Assembly: GCA_023382715.1 (NCBI GenBank)
Contig: JAHDWP010000014.1
Span: 1 to 64,000, forward strand
DNA length: 64,000 bases
Direction of reading: 5' to 3'
DNA from: Anaerolineae bacterium
GTDB lineage: Bacteria > Chloroflexota > Anaerolineae > Aggregatilineales > Aggregatilineaceae
Shown here in pieces: positions 1 to 7,392 of the stretch (within the stretch, counting starts at the first letter, position 1; each line of letters opens with the position of its first letter). A program made the position numbers and the translations under genes. The notes under the pieces are model-generated. The model saw nothing but the letters and a program-made list of their open reading frames with translations, ran no database searches and was not told the DNA's origin.

Positions 1-64
1 GCGTCAGCGCCGAGCGGGGGTGAGGTCAACCAGGGCGCAGCAGAGCAGCGCCCCTGCCTGGTAG
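1..64 (+). repeat. Interspersed intergenic repeat, family A, copy 1
   Basis: This stretch is nearly identical to segments at 36600 and 62863 and to the reverse complement of 20133-20190. The shared core runs GCGTCAGCGCCGAGCGGGGG, then a GTGAGGTCA box, then AGGGCGCAGCAGAGCAG, then CCCCT. All copies are intergenic. No coding potential or transposase is linked to it. The copy may begin before the window edge. Confidence 0.8.
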
Positions 65-151
65 GTTCTGCGCACCCCCCGTGAACAGCTCAGCTCCGGG
101 GCAAAGCGTCACCGCCGAGGCGCAGGCAGCGCGGAGGAAAGCAGGAAGGGC

Positions 152-185
152 AGACTTCCGAAGTCTTCGGAGACTTCGGAAGTCT
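152..185. repeat. Palindromic repeat, family P, copy a
   Basis: Two 13-base arms, AGACTTCCGAAGT (152-164) and ACTTCGGAAGTCT (173-185), are exact reverse complements around an 8-base loop. Related palindromes lie at 4232-4264 and 41966-41998. It sits between a family A repeat and the promoter of the esterase gene, so it could terminate transcription entering from the left. There is no T-run beyond a short TTGTTCTTT. Confidence 0.75.
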
Positions 186-256
186 TGTTCTTTCGGCCTC
201 TCTGCGATTCAAGTACTTTGCCCCTATCGTAAAGCATCCCCCGTGATCCAGCACGC

Positions 257-285
257 TTGTGCAACCGTCGCCCTGCGCATATAAT
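257..285 (+). promoter_or_regulatory. Sigma70-type promoter of the esterase gene, leaderless geometry
   Basis: A -35 element TTGTGC (257-262) and a perfect -10 TATAAT (280-285) are separated by 17 bases. The ATG at 293 lies 7 bases after the -10, where transcription should begin, so the mRNA is probably leaderless. Confidence 0.75.
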
Positions 286-292
286 CGCCGCT

Positions 293-1345
293 ATGATACC
301 CAAAAGACACCTGCTGTTGCCCGCTGTCATCCTGACGCTGACCGTGCTGGCGGCTTGCGAGCCGCTGGCTCCCGACCGGACGCCCGTCTACATCGTCGTC
401 ACCGGCGAGACGCCGGACACCCTCACCGGGCCGGTGTCCACCCTGCCGCTGGGCAGCGCCACGACGCCCCAGGCTGGCGGGGCGATGGCAGCGGGCGTCG
501 TCAACACGCCGCTTCCCTCTGTGACTCCTCTGCCAGAGGCGACCGCGCTGCCTTTGCCCACGCCCTTTGTGTGCCCGGAGACAGCCGGGCGCGTCATCCA
601 GGGGGCAGTGCCCAGCGCCGTGACCGGCGACGAGATCACCTACTACATGTACCTGCCGCCATGCTTCTATGAGTCCTTGCAGCGCTATCCCTACGTGGTC
701 CTGCTGCATGGCACGGGCTACGACGATGGGATGTGGGTAGACCTGGGCGTGCCGTCGGTCATGGATCAGGGCATCGCCAGCGGGACGCTGCCGCCGATGG
801 TCGTGCTCATGCCCGATGGTGGGCTGATCGCTGAACTCAACGATCAGCCGGATGGCGCGTCCTATGAGACGGTGATCCTGGATGAGCTAATTCCGGCGGT
901 GGAGCGCGATTTCTGCCTGTGGGGTGCGCGCGCCGGGCGGGCGATTGGCGGCATCTCGCGCGGCGGATTCTGGGCGTTCAGCATCGCCCTGCGCCATCCG
1001 AACGCCTTCAGCGCGGTCGGCGGTCACAGCCCGCACTTTGAGCAGGATAACGTCGCGCCGGAGTTCAACCCTCTCGAGCTGGCCGCGCGCGCCAACCCCG
1101 CGCAGGTGGCATTGCGCGTCTATCTCGATCACGGGGCGGATGATTACGTGGGTGCTAATGTGCGGCGCATGAGCGATCTGCTGCGCGAGAACGGGATCGC
1201 TCACGATTATTTCGTGGACCCGGTGGGCGATCACGACATGACGTACTGGTCGTCGCATGTGGCCGAGTATCTCTCGTTTTATGGGCAAGGGTGGCCGAAA
1301 GACGTGGCTGCGCTGCCGTCGTGCCTGGAGCCGATCTCGCCGTAG
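293..1345 (+). CDS. Secreted or anchored esterase, alpha/beta-hydrolase lipoprotein
   Basis: The 350-residue protein starts with a lipoprotein signal: positive residues 4-5, a hydrophobic stretch, and a lipobox LAAC with Cys22. A Pro/Thr-rich linker (about 60-92) leads into an alpha/beta-hydrolase domain of the putative-esterase (esterase D / enterochelin esterase-like) type. Visible motifs are the oxyanion HG dipeptide (139-140), the nucleophile elbow GISRG with Ser222, and C-terminal Asp and His candidates in LDHGADD and GDHDMT. By family it hydrolyses acyl esters outside the membrane; the substrate cannot be read. The start at 293 was preferred over 257 because it begins the signal peptide and sits exactly downstream of the -10 box. 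It is a single-gene unit convergent with the next gene. Confidence 0.8.
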   Translation: MIPKRHLLLPAVILTLTVLAACEPLAPDRTPVYIVVTGETPDTLTGPVSTLPLGSATTPQAGGAMAAGVVNTPLPSVTPLPEATALPLPTPFVCPETAGRVIQGAVPSAVTGDEITYYMYLPPCFYESLQRYPYVVLLHGTGYDDGMWVDLGVPSVMDQGIASGTLPPMVVLMPDGGLIAELNDQPDGASYETVILDELIPAVERDFCLWGARAGRAIGGISRGGFWAFSIALRHPNAFSAVGGHSPHFEQDNVAPEFNPLELAARANPAQVALRVYLDHGADDYVGANVRRMSDLLRENGIAHDYFVDPVGDHDMTYWSSHVAEYLSFYGQGWPKDVAALPSCLEPISP

Positions 1346-1350
1346 GTGCG

Positions 1351-1794
1351 CTACAGCACGGCGTCGAAAAGGCGCAGCAGCGCCCAGAACACGGTGAACG
1401 CGCCGATAGCCGCCAGCACGATGGTGATCAGGCAGCCCCAGCGCCCGATCCGCGTGCGCAGAACGTAGCGCAGCACGGTGAGAAAGGTCACCGAGCCGCC
1501 CCCGGCCAGAATCGCGGCGATGTCGTCGGCCTGCCCGGCGAACGGGATGAAGTCTGGGATGGCGTCTATCGGGAAGAGGGCGTAGATCGCCGTCAGCACG
1601 AGAATGGCCAGGATGCTGCCGCTGATTCCCCAGTCGAGCGCCTGGCGCGCGAGCGGCTCGCTCTGGCGCGCGCGGCGTGCCGGGTGGATTTCCTCATACC
1701 CGTCGTCGTATTCAGCGTATTCCTCATCGTACTGGTCGTAGCCATCATCCTCGTCATAGGAATCGTGCGCCTGGCTGACGTTCCTGCGTGGCAT
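1351..1794 (-). CDS. DUF1232 membrane protein with acidic N-terminus
   Basis: This 147-residue protein has an unusual N-terminal tail (about residues 8-36) made almost only of Asp, Glu and Tyr, followed by a basic patch and a membrane part. The segment LFPIDAIPDFIPFAGQADD is the signature of the DUF1232 family (YkvA-like), which is an uncharacterised membrane domain. Two to three hydrophobic helices are visible. The start at 1794 is supported by a GGAAGGA ribosome site six bases upstream; a longer frame upstream has no such site. It is convergent with the esterase gene, with only five bases between the stops. Confidence 0.75.
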   Translation of the reverse strand: MPRRNVSQAHDSYDEDDGYDQYDEEYAEYDDGYEEIHPARRARQSEPLARQALDWGISGSILAILVLTAIYALFPIDAIPDFIPFAGQADDIAAILAGGGSVTFLTVLRYVLRTRIGRWGCLITIVLAAIGAFTVFWALLRLFDAVL

Positions 1795-2070
1795 GGTTTC
1801 CTTCCCCGAGTCGGTGATTGGTGAGTGATTGTTGATGGAGCAGGCGCGCGGCGAGACTGTTCTTACCAGGAGCCAGGGACCAGTCATCGGCAGCCGAATC
1901 TTGCTCGCGCTCAATACAGCCTGAGTATAACCCAACACAGCGACGAACTGCCTACGATTGTCCGGCGCGCAGATCACGCTCTCTCGCGATTGGCGCGAAC
2001 GGGGTATAATCGCGGCATCGAGCGATTCGCAGGGCGCGGCTGCCGCTTGGCGCTGCGCGAGACGCTGGCT

Positions 2071-2769
2071 ATGGAACTGATCGCACTCTGGAAGGTGGTC
2101 AAACGGCGCTGGTGGCTGATCGTCCTGCCGGCGGCTGTTGTGCTCGTGCTGACGCTGCCCGCGCTGGCCGGCGCGCTGAATCCCCCGCCGCGCTACGAAG
2201 TGCGTGTGCGGCTGACGGCGGCGGCCCCGCCCGACGCGGCGAACGTTGCGCCGGCGAGCGCCTATGAAGACACCAGCTACGTGGTATGGCTGGCGTCGGA
2301 ATACGTGGCCGTCAATCTGCCCCACTGGATTGCCAGCGACAGCTTCGCCGAGGAAGTGGCGCAGGTCGTGGCCGGGGGTGGGCTGAACATCGCAGCCTCC
2401 GATCTCTTCGGGGCCTTCGCCGCCGAAAGCTACCGCAGCATCGTCACGCTGTATGTGCGCTGGGATGATCCCGCGGAGATCAATACGATTGCTCGCGCGG
2501 CGATCCGGGTGCTGCGCGAGCGCAACGCCGAGTATTTCCCGCAGTTCGCGGTCTCGCCGGCCCGCGTCGTGCCGCTGGACTCGCTCGAAGTAGCCCAGGT
2601 GCCCGCCCCGCTGACCTCGCGCATTGGGCCGCTGCTGCGGCTGGCGCTGGGGCTGGCCGCCGGGGTGGGCCTGGCGGGGCTGGCGGAGTACCTGGATCGC
2701 AGCCTGCGCACGCGCCAGGACGTAGAAGCGCTGGGGCTTGAGGTGCTGGCCGAGATTCCGGGCGAATGA
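2071..2769 (+). CDS. Wzz-type polysaccharide chain-length protein 1
   Basis: The 232-residue protein has the plan of Wzz / BY-kinase activator proteins: a short basic cytoplasmic start (WKVVKRRWW), a transmembrane helix (about 14-38), a periplasmic alpha/beta region, and a second helix near the C-terminus (about 186-206) followed by YLDRSLRTRQDVEALG. That last motif is typical of the segment that contacts the CpsD kinase partner. By family it sets polymer length in capsule or exopolysaccharide export. A TATAAT lies at 2005-2010 upstream. The start at 2071 was chosen because it directly precedes the basic residues and first helix. A second Wzz gene follows. Confidence 0.75.
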   Translation: MELIALWKVVKRRWWLIVLPAAVVLVLTLPALAGALNPPPRYEVRVRLTAAAPPDAANVAPASAYEDTSYVVWLASEYVAVNLPHWIASDSFAEEVAQVVAGGGLNIAASDLFGAFAAESYRSIVTLYVRWDDPAEINTIARAAIRVLRERNAEYFPQFAVSPARVVPLDSLEVAQVPAPLTSRIGPLLRLALGLAAGVGLAGLAEYLDRSLRTRQDVEALGLEVLAEIPGE

Positions 2770-2875
2770 GATCGGGATCGTCTGGTGGGAGTTTGCCCGG
2801 CGACTTCGCGGCCCTGAGGGGACCTGCTATAATCCTGGCGCGCGGCGGCCTGGGCTTGTTGAGGACGTGTGGTTT

Positions 2876-3538
2876 ATGAACCTGACGTATTACGCCCGAA
2901 TCCTGATCCGGCGCGGCTGGATACTCCTGCTGGCGATAGCCATCACAGCGGGGGCGGCCTACGCCTTCAGCAAGGCGCAGACGCCCGTCTACCGCGCCAC
3001 ACAGCGCGTCCTGCTTCAGCCGGCGCGCAACGACTACGGCCTGACGGAGACGCTGCGCATTCTGCTGCGCAGCTATGTGGTCTACCTCAACACGGACACG
3101 CAGGCCGCCACCGTCATCACCCGCCTGCAACTCGACATGACGCCGGGCGACCTGCGCCGCTACACGACGATCAGCTCGGATCCGACGCAGCTCATCGTGC
3201 AGATTGATGTGGACATGCAGGACGGGCCGCTGGCAGCGCGCATCGCCACCGAACTGGGCCGCCTGCTGGTGGAGTATCGCACCGAAGATAACCGCGATTT
3301 GCAGCGCGAAGATCGCATTGACGCCCTGCTGATTGACACGGCCACCTATGGGTTACACTCGCCCAAGACCAAGATCAATATGCTGGCCGGGGCGGTGCTG
3401 GGCCTATTGCTGGGCGGGGCGGTCGTGTTCGCGCTCGAATATCTGGAGTCCAACATCCTGCGCAGCCGCGACGATGTGCAGAACTTCCTGGCGCTGCCTC
3501 TGCTGGCGGCCATTCCTCCTGAAGATAGCCACATGTGA
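2876..3538 (+). CDS. Wzz-type polysaccharide chain-length protein 2
   Basis: This 220-residue protein repeats the architecture of its neighbour: basic start, helix (about 13-32), extracytoplasmic domain with VYRATQRVLLQPA near the first helix, and second helix (about 172-192) followed by YLESNILRSRDDVQNFL and LPLLAAIP. The C-terminal motif is typical of Wzz/CapA-type activators that dock on a CpsD/CapB kinase. An extended -10, TGCTATAAT, lies at 2825-2833, so it may have its own promoter. The CpsD-like gene starts ten bases after the stop. Two consecutive short Wzz genes rather than one is uncommon and suggests a heteromeric complex or duplication; the two sequences are clearly diverged. Confidence 0.75.
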   Translation: MNLTYYARILIRRGWILLLAIAITAGAAYAFSKAQTPVYRATQRVLLQPARNDYGLTETLRILLRSYVVYLNTDTQAATVITRLQLDMTPGDLRRYTTISSDPTQLIVQIDVDMQDGPLAARIATELGRLLVEYRTEDNRDLQREDRIDALLIDTATYGLHSPKTKINMLAGAVLGLLLGGAVVFALEYLESNILRSRDDVQNFLALPLLAAIPPEDSHM

Positions 3539-3547
3539 GGTGGGGTG

Positions 3548-4216
3548 ATGCCCGCTGCAAACCTGATTACGCTGACCGACCCGCAGGCGCCCGCCGCCGA
3601 AGCCTACCGGACGCTGCGCACGAACCTGATGTTCTACGGGGTAGATCGCCAGGCCAGCGCCCTGGTGATCACGTCGGCGGTGCCCGGCGAGGGGGCGAGC
3701 GCGGCGCTGGCGAACCTGGCTGTGACGCTCGCCCAGGCGGGGCATCGCACGGTGGCGGTGGATTGCGACCTGCGCAAGCCCGCCCAGCACGCGCTGTGGG
3801 GGTTGGGCAACGAGCGCGGCCTGACGACCATGCTGCTGGATAACGCGGCCCTGGCCGACCCGCCGCTGCAAGAGGTGGGCGTGGACAATCTGCACGTGCT
3901 GACCAGCGGGCCGCTGCCGCCCAACCCCGCTGACCTGGTGGGATCGCGGCGCATGGACGAAGTGATCGCGGCGCTGCGCGAGCGCGCCGACTACGTGCTG
4001 TTCGATGCGCCGCCGGCGCTGGCGGTGACGGATGCTGCCGTGCTGGGGCACAAGCTCGACGGGCTGCTGCTGGTGCTGCGGGCGGGCGCGTCGCGCCGCG
4101 ACCACGCGGCCCGCGCCAGGGACGAGCTTCAGCGTGTGAATGTGAACATCCTGGGGGCGGTGCTGATCAACGCGCCGCGCGACAGCGCTGTGAGCGGGTA
4201 TTACGCGCGGAAGTAG
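3548..4216 (+). CDS. CpsD/CapB-like ATPase of polysaccharide export, with degenerate Walker A
   Basis: The 222-residue protein aligns over its whole length with the bacterial tyrosine-kinase (BY-kinase) domain. RTLRTNLMF (21-29) is the usual N-terminal motif, VDCDLRKP (71-78) is the Walker A-prime motif, LPPNPADLV is the typical 'P-NP-ELL' stretch, and DYVLFDAPP is Walker B. The P-loop, however, reads PGEGASA (46-52), where the family has PGEGKST, so the ATP-binding lysine is Ala50. The C-terminus has only two tyrosines instead of a tyrosine cluster. It probably partners the two Wzz proteins but may be catalytically dead. GTG at 3545 is an alternative start; AGGTGG lies just upstream. Confidence 0.8.
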   Translation: MPAANLITLTDPQAPAAEAYRTLRTNLMFYGVDRQASALVITSAVPGEGASAALANLAVTLAQAGHRTVAVDCDLRKPAQHALWGLGNERGLTTMLLDNAALADPPLQEVGVDNLHVLTSGPLPPNPADLVGSRRMDEVIAALRERADYVLFDAPPALAVTDAAVLGHKLDGLLLVLRAGASRRDHAARARDELQRVNVNILGAVLINAPRDSAVSGYYARK

Positions 4217-4231
4217 AGGCGGGTCTGCACA

Positions 4232-4264
4232 AGACTTCTAAAGTCTCCGAGACTTCGGAAATCT
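4232..4264. repeat. Palindromic repeat, family P, copy b (possible terminator)
   Basis: This imperfect palindrome has the same sequence theme as the copies at 152 and 41966: AGACTTC arms around CTCCGAG, with three transition mismatches between arms. It lies 16 bases after the stop codon of the CpsD-like gene, which suits a terminator role. The 35 bases after it share GAGCAGCGCCC with repeat family A. Confidence 0.6.
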
Positions 4265-4336
4265 GCTACGTTCGGGGCGCGGCCGAGCAGCGCCCTTACA
4301 CCGACGAGATCGCACACGCAAAGGGAGCAGGTAGCA

Positions 4337-5407
4337 TTGAAGGGACTGATCCTGAGCGGCGGCAAGGGCACGCGCCTGTACCCGCTGACTTACACGCGAG
4401 CCAAGCAACTGATTCCGGTGGCCAACAAGCCGGTGCTCTTCCGCGTCATCGAGGCGATTCGCGATGCCGGTGTGGAGGAGATCGGTATTGTTATTGGCGA
4501 CACCGGGCCGGAGATTCGCGAGGCCGTGCGGGATGGCGCACAGTTCGGCGTGCGCGTGAGCTACATCGCGCAGGACGCGCCGCTTGGCCTGGCCCACGCC
4601 GTGAAGATCTCGCGCGACTTCCTGGGCGACGACCGCTTCGTCATGTTCCTGGGTGACAACGTCATCCAGGGAGGTATCAGCCCGCTCATTGCGGAGTTCG
4701 CCGGTCATCACGACTGGAACAGCCAGATCGTGCTGACCGAGGTCGAGGTGCCAGAGCAGTACGGCGTCGCCCGGCTGAATGGCGAGGGGCGCATTGTCGA
4801 ATTGATCGAGAAGCCGAAGAACCCGCCCTCGAACCTGGCTTTGGTCGGCATCTACATGTTCGATCAGCACATCTTCGAGGCGACAGAGGCGATCAAGCCG
4901 TCCTTTCGCGGCGAGCTGGAGATCACCGATGCCATCCAGTGGCTGGTCGAGCACGGCTATGTCGTCTACCCGCACATTCATCGCGGCTGGTGGATTGACA
5001 CCGGGCGGCCTGGCGATATGCTCACCGCCAACAGCCTTGTCCTGGAAGAGCTGACGCCGGAGATTCGCGGGCATGTGGACGCCGCCTCTGAGGTGGATAC
5101 GCGGGTGACGGTCGAAGATGGGGCGGAGATCATCCACAGCGTGGTGCGCGGGCCGGCGATCATCGGGCGCAACACGCGCATCGTCAACAGCTACGTGGGG
5201 CCGTTCTCCAGCATCTACCACGACGTGGTGATCGAGAACAGCGAGATCGAGCGCAGCATCGTGCTGGAGCACAGCACCATCCGCGACATCCCGACGCGCC
5301 TCCAGGACAGCCTGATCGGGCGGTACGCCGAGGTCACCACCAACACGCTGCGCCCCAAAGCGATCAAGATGCACCTGGGCGATCACAGCCGGCTGGGGCT
5401 GTTGTAG
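4337..5407 (+). CDS. rmlA: Glucose-1-phosphate thymidylyltransferase, long form
   Basis: This 356-residue nucleotidyltransferase makes dTDP-glucose from dTTP and glucose-1-phosphate. The N-terminal motif LSGGKGTRLYPLT (6-18) is the nucleotide-binding loop, followed by KQLIPVANKP, and FLGDN is the metal-binding region. The C-terminal third (about 240-356) consists of hexapeptide-type left-handed beta-helix repeats, the hallmark of the long RmlA form. The start is TTG, chosen because MKGLILSGG is the natural N-terminus and GGGAGCAGG lies just upstream. It precedes a HAD phosphatase and rmlB, so the locus makes dTDP-4-keto-6-deoxyglucose for surface polysaccharide. Confidence 0.9.
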   Translation: MKGLILSGGKGTRLYPLTYTRAKQLIPVANKPVLFRVIEAIRDAGVEEIGIVIGDTGPEIREAVRDGAQFGVRVSYIAQDAPLGLAHAVKISRDFLGDDRFVMFLGDNVIQGGISPLIAEFAGHHDWNSQIVLTEVEVPEQYGVARLNGEGRIVELIEKPKNPPSNLALVGIYMFDQHIFEATEAIKPSFRGELEITDAIQWLVEHGYVVYPHIHRGWWIDTGRPGDMLTANSLVLEELTPEIRGHVDAASEVDTRVTVEDGAEIIHSVVRGPAIIGRNTRIVNSYVGPFSSIYHDVVIENSEIERSIVLEHSTIRDIPTRLQDSLIGRYAEVTTNTLRPKAIKMHLGDHSRLGLL

Positions 5408-5422
5408 CGAGTTCGTGCGCTG

Positions 5423-6283
5423 ATGACTCCGGTACGCCTCATCGTCGCCGATCTCGACGGCACGCTGCTCACTTCCAATCACGAGGTCTCTCCCTTCACG
5501 GAGACGGCTGTCCGCGCCGCGCAGGCGCGCGGTGTGCTCTTCACGGTGGCGACCGGCAAGACGTTCTCCTCGACGGTCGCCTTGATCGAGCAGTTCGGGA
5601 TCAGCATCCCGCTCATCTGCGGCAATGGCACGCAGATCTTCGCCCCGGACGGGTCGCTGGTCTACGAAGCCCCGATCCCGCTCGACTATGCGCTGGAAGC
5701 GATCCACATGGCCGAAGCGCGCGGCTTCACGCCGGTGATCTACGCGGCGAGCGGGCTGCTGGCGAAGGTGCGCGACGCGAATGTCGCCGAGCTGCTGGAG
5801 CACCACGAGCCGCTGCCCGACCTGGTGGACGATTGGGAGAGCGCGCTGCGCGAGCGCTATCGCCCGTTCAAGATGGTGCTGATGCACCAGGATCACGATC
5901 GGGTGAGCCGTCTCTCCGATGACCTGCGGCGCGTCTTCGACGGGCGGGCGCAGATCGTGCGCTCCGGCCTGGCCTCGGTGGTGGAGGTCATGCCCGCCGG
6001 GGTGACCAAAGGCACGGCGCTGGTTCACCTGGTCGAGCACCTCGGCCTGGAGGTGCGCGACGCGCTCTGCCTGGGCGACAACTGCAACGACCTGGACATG
6101 ATCCGCCGCGCCGGAATCGGCGTGGCCATGCGCCATGCGCCGGACGATGTGCGGGCGGCAGCGGATTACGTCACCGGCAGCAATGACGAGGACGGCGTCG
6201 GCCACGCAATTCACCGCTTCGTCCTGTCCACAGCAGGGACCGAGGCCATCCCCACCCCCCCTGAGAGGAGAATTGCCCAATGA
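5423..6283 (+). CDS. Cof-type HAD-IIB phosphatase
   Basis: The 286-residue protein starts with VADLDGTLL, the HAD nucleophile motif (Asp10, Asp12), and has the late motif LGDNCNDLDM that binds magnesium; GVAMRHAPDDV follows as in Cof proteins. The large cap inserted between them marks subclass IIB, whose members dephosphorylate sugar phosphates and similar small molecules. It sits between rmlA and rmlB, 15 bases after rmlA, and its TGA overlaps the rmlB ATG (ATGA), so it is translationally coupled to nucleotide-sugar synthesis. The substrate cannot be told from sequence. Confidence 0.85.
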   Translation: MTPVRLIVADLDGTLLTSNHEVSPFTETAVRAAQARGVLFTVATGKTFSSTVALIEQFGISIPLICGNGTQIFAPDGSLVYEAPIPLDYALEAIHMAEARGFTPVIYAASGLLAKVRDANVAELLEHHEPLPDLVDDWESALRERYRPFKMVLMHQDHDRVSRLSDDLRRVFDGRAQIVRSGLASVVEVMPAGVTKGTALVHLVEHLGLEVRDALCLGDNCNDLDMIRRAGIGVAMRHAPDDVRAAADYVTGSNDEDGVGHAIHRFVLSTAGTEAIPTPPERRIAQ

Positions 6284-7308
6284 AGACGATCCTGGTCACT
6301 GGCGGCGCAGGCTTTATCGGCAGCGCGTTTGTGCGGCGCACGGTCGAGAAGTACCCCGACACCACCATCGTCGTGCTCGACAAGCTGACCTATGCCGGCA
6401 ACCTGGACAACCTGCTGCCGGTGCACGATGCGCCCAATTACCATTTTGAGCGCGGCGATATTGCCCATCGCCAGACTGTCCAGCAGATCATCGAGCGCTA
6501 CGGGGTGGAGGCCATCGTGAATTTCGCCGCCGAGACGCACGTCGATCGCTCGATCCTGGAGCCGGATGCCTTCATCCAGACCGATGTCGTCGGCCTGTAC
6601 GTGCTGCTCGACGCTGCGCGACAGATGGGCGTGCAGCGCGTGCACCATGTGAGCACGGACGAAGTTTACGGGTCTGTTGCGGAGGGCTTCTTCCGCGAGG
6701 GGGACGTGCTGGAGCCGAACAGCCCCTACGCGGCGAGCAAGGCCGGCGGCGAGATGATGGTGCGCGCCTATCACGTGACCTATGGGCTGCACACCACCGT
6801 CACGCGCGGCAGCAACACCTTTGGGCCGTACCAGTACCCGGAGAAGCTGGCCCCGTTCTTCATCACTGAAGCGCTGGACGACCGCCCGCTGCCGCTCTAT
6901 GGCGATGGGATGCAGGTGCGCGACTGGCTGTACGTGGACGATCACTGCGACGCGATTGACGCGGTGCTGCATCGGGGTGCGCCGGGGGCTATCTACAACA
7001 TCGGCGGGGAGCACGAGCTGCACAACATCGAGGTTACGCGCTTCATTTTGCGGACGCTGGGCAAGCCGGAAAGCCTGATCCGTCACGTGGCCGACCGGCC
7101 CGGTCATGACCGGCGCTACGCGCTGACCAACGACAAGATTCGCGCCGAGCTAAGCTGGACGCCGCAGCACACCTTCGAGGAGGCGATGGTCGCGACGGTG
7201 CGCTGGTACCAGGCCAATGAGTGGTGGTGGCGCAAGATCAAGACCGGCGAATACCTGGAATACTACAAGCGCCAGTACGCCGAGCGCCTCGCCGGGGCGG
7301 GTGGGTAG
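6280..7308 (+). CDS. rmlB: dTDP-glucose 4,6-dehydratase
   Basis: This 342-residue extended short-chain dehydrogenase converts dTDP-glucose to dTDP-4-keto-6-deoxyglucose. It shows the NAD motif TGGAGFIGSAF at the N-terminus, LTYAGNLDNL (RmlB-specific), the dehydratase signature STDEVYG with catalytic Asp and Glu, and the YxxxK motif in YAASKAGGE. TRGSNTFGPYQYPEKL is also RmlB-typical. Its start overlaps the HAD gene. rmlC and rmlD, needed for rhamnose, are not in the window, so the sugar product may feed another 6-deoxy-hexose pathway or those genes lie elsewhere. A rho-independent terminator follows. Confidence 0.92.
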   Translation: MKTILVTGGAGFIGSAFVRRTVEKYPDTTIVVLDKLTYAGNLDNLLPVHDAPNYHFERGDIAHRQTVQQIIERYGVEAIVNFAAETHVDRSILEPDAFIQTDVVGLYVLLDAARQMGVQRVHHVSTDEVYGSVAEGFFREGDVLEPNSPYAASKAGGEMMVRAYHVTYGLHTTVTRGSNTFGPYQYPEKLAPFFITEALDDRPLPLYGDGMQVRDWLYVDDHCDAIDAVLHRGAPGAIYNIGGEHELHNIEVTRFILRTLGKPESLIRHVADRPGHDRRYALTNDKIRAELSWTPQHTFEEAMVATVRWYQANEWWWRKIKTGEYLEYYKRQYAERLAGAGG

Positions 7309-7332
7309 CAAGCGTTCACCGTGCACGGGCTG

Positions 7333-7364
7333 GCCGCCAGGATTATTTCCCTGGCGGCTTTTTT
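7333..7364 (+). terminator. Rho-independent terminator after rmlB
   Basis: A 9-bp perfect stem, GCCGCCAGG (7333-7341) with CCTGGCGGC (7350-7358), has an AT-rich 8-base loop and is followed by six T residues. It ends the polysaccharide block and stands just before the convergent zinc-deacylase gene. Confidence 0.92.
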
Positions 7365-7392
7365 GTGCGAATGCGCGCAGGGCAGGGAGCTG

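Noticed and set aside
4238-6280. 680-codon minus-strand frame over rmlA and the HAD gene
   Set aside because: Shadow of two well-supported genes; no motif.
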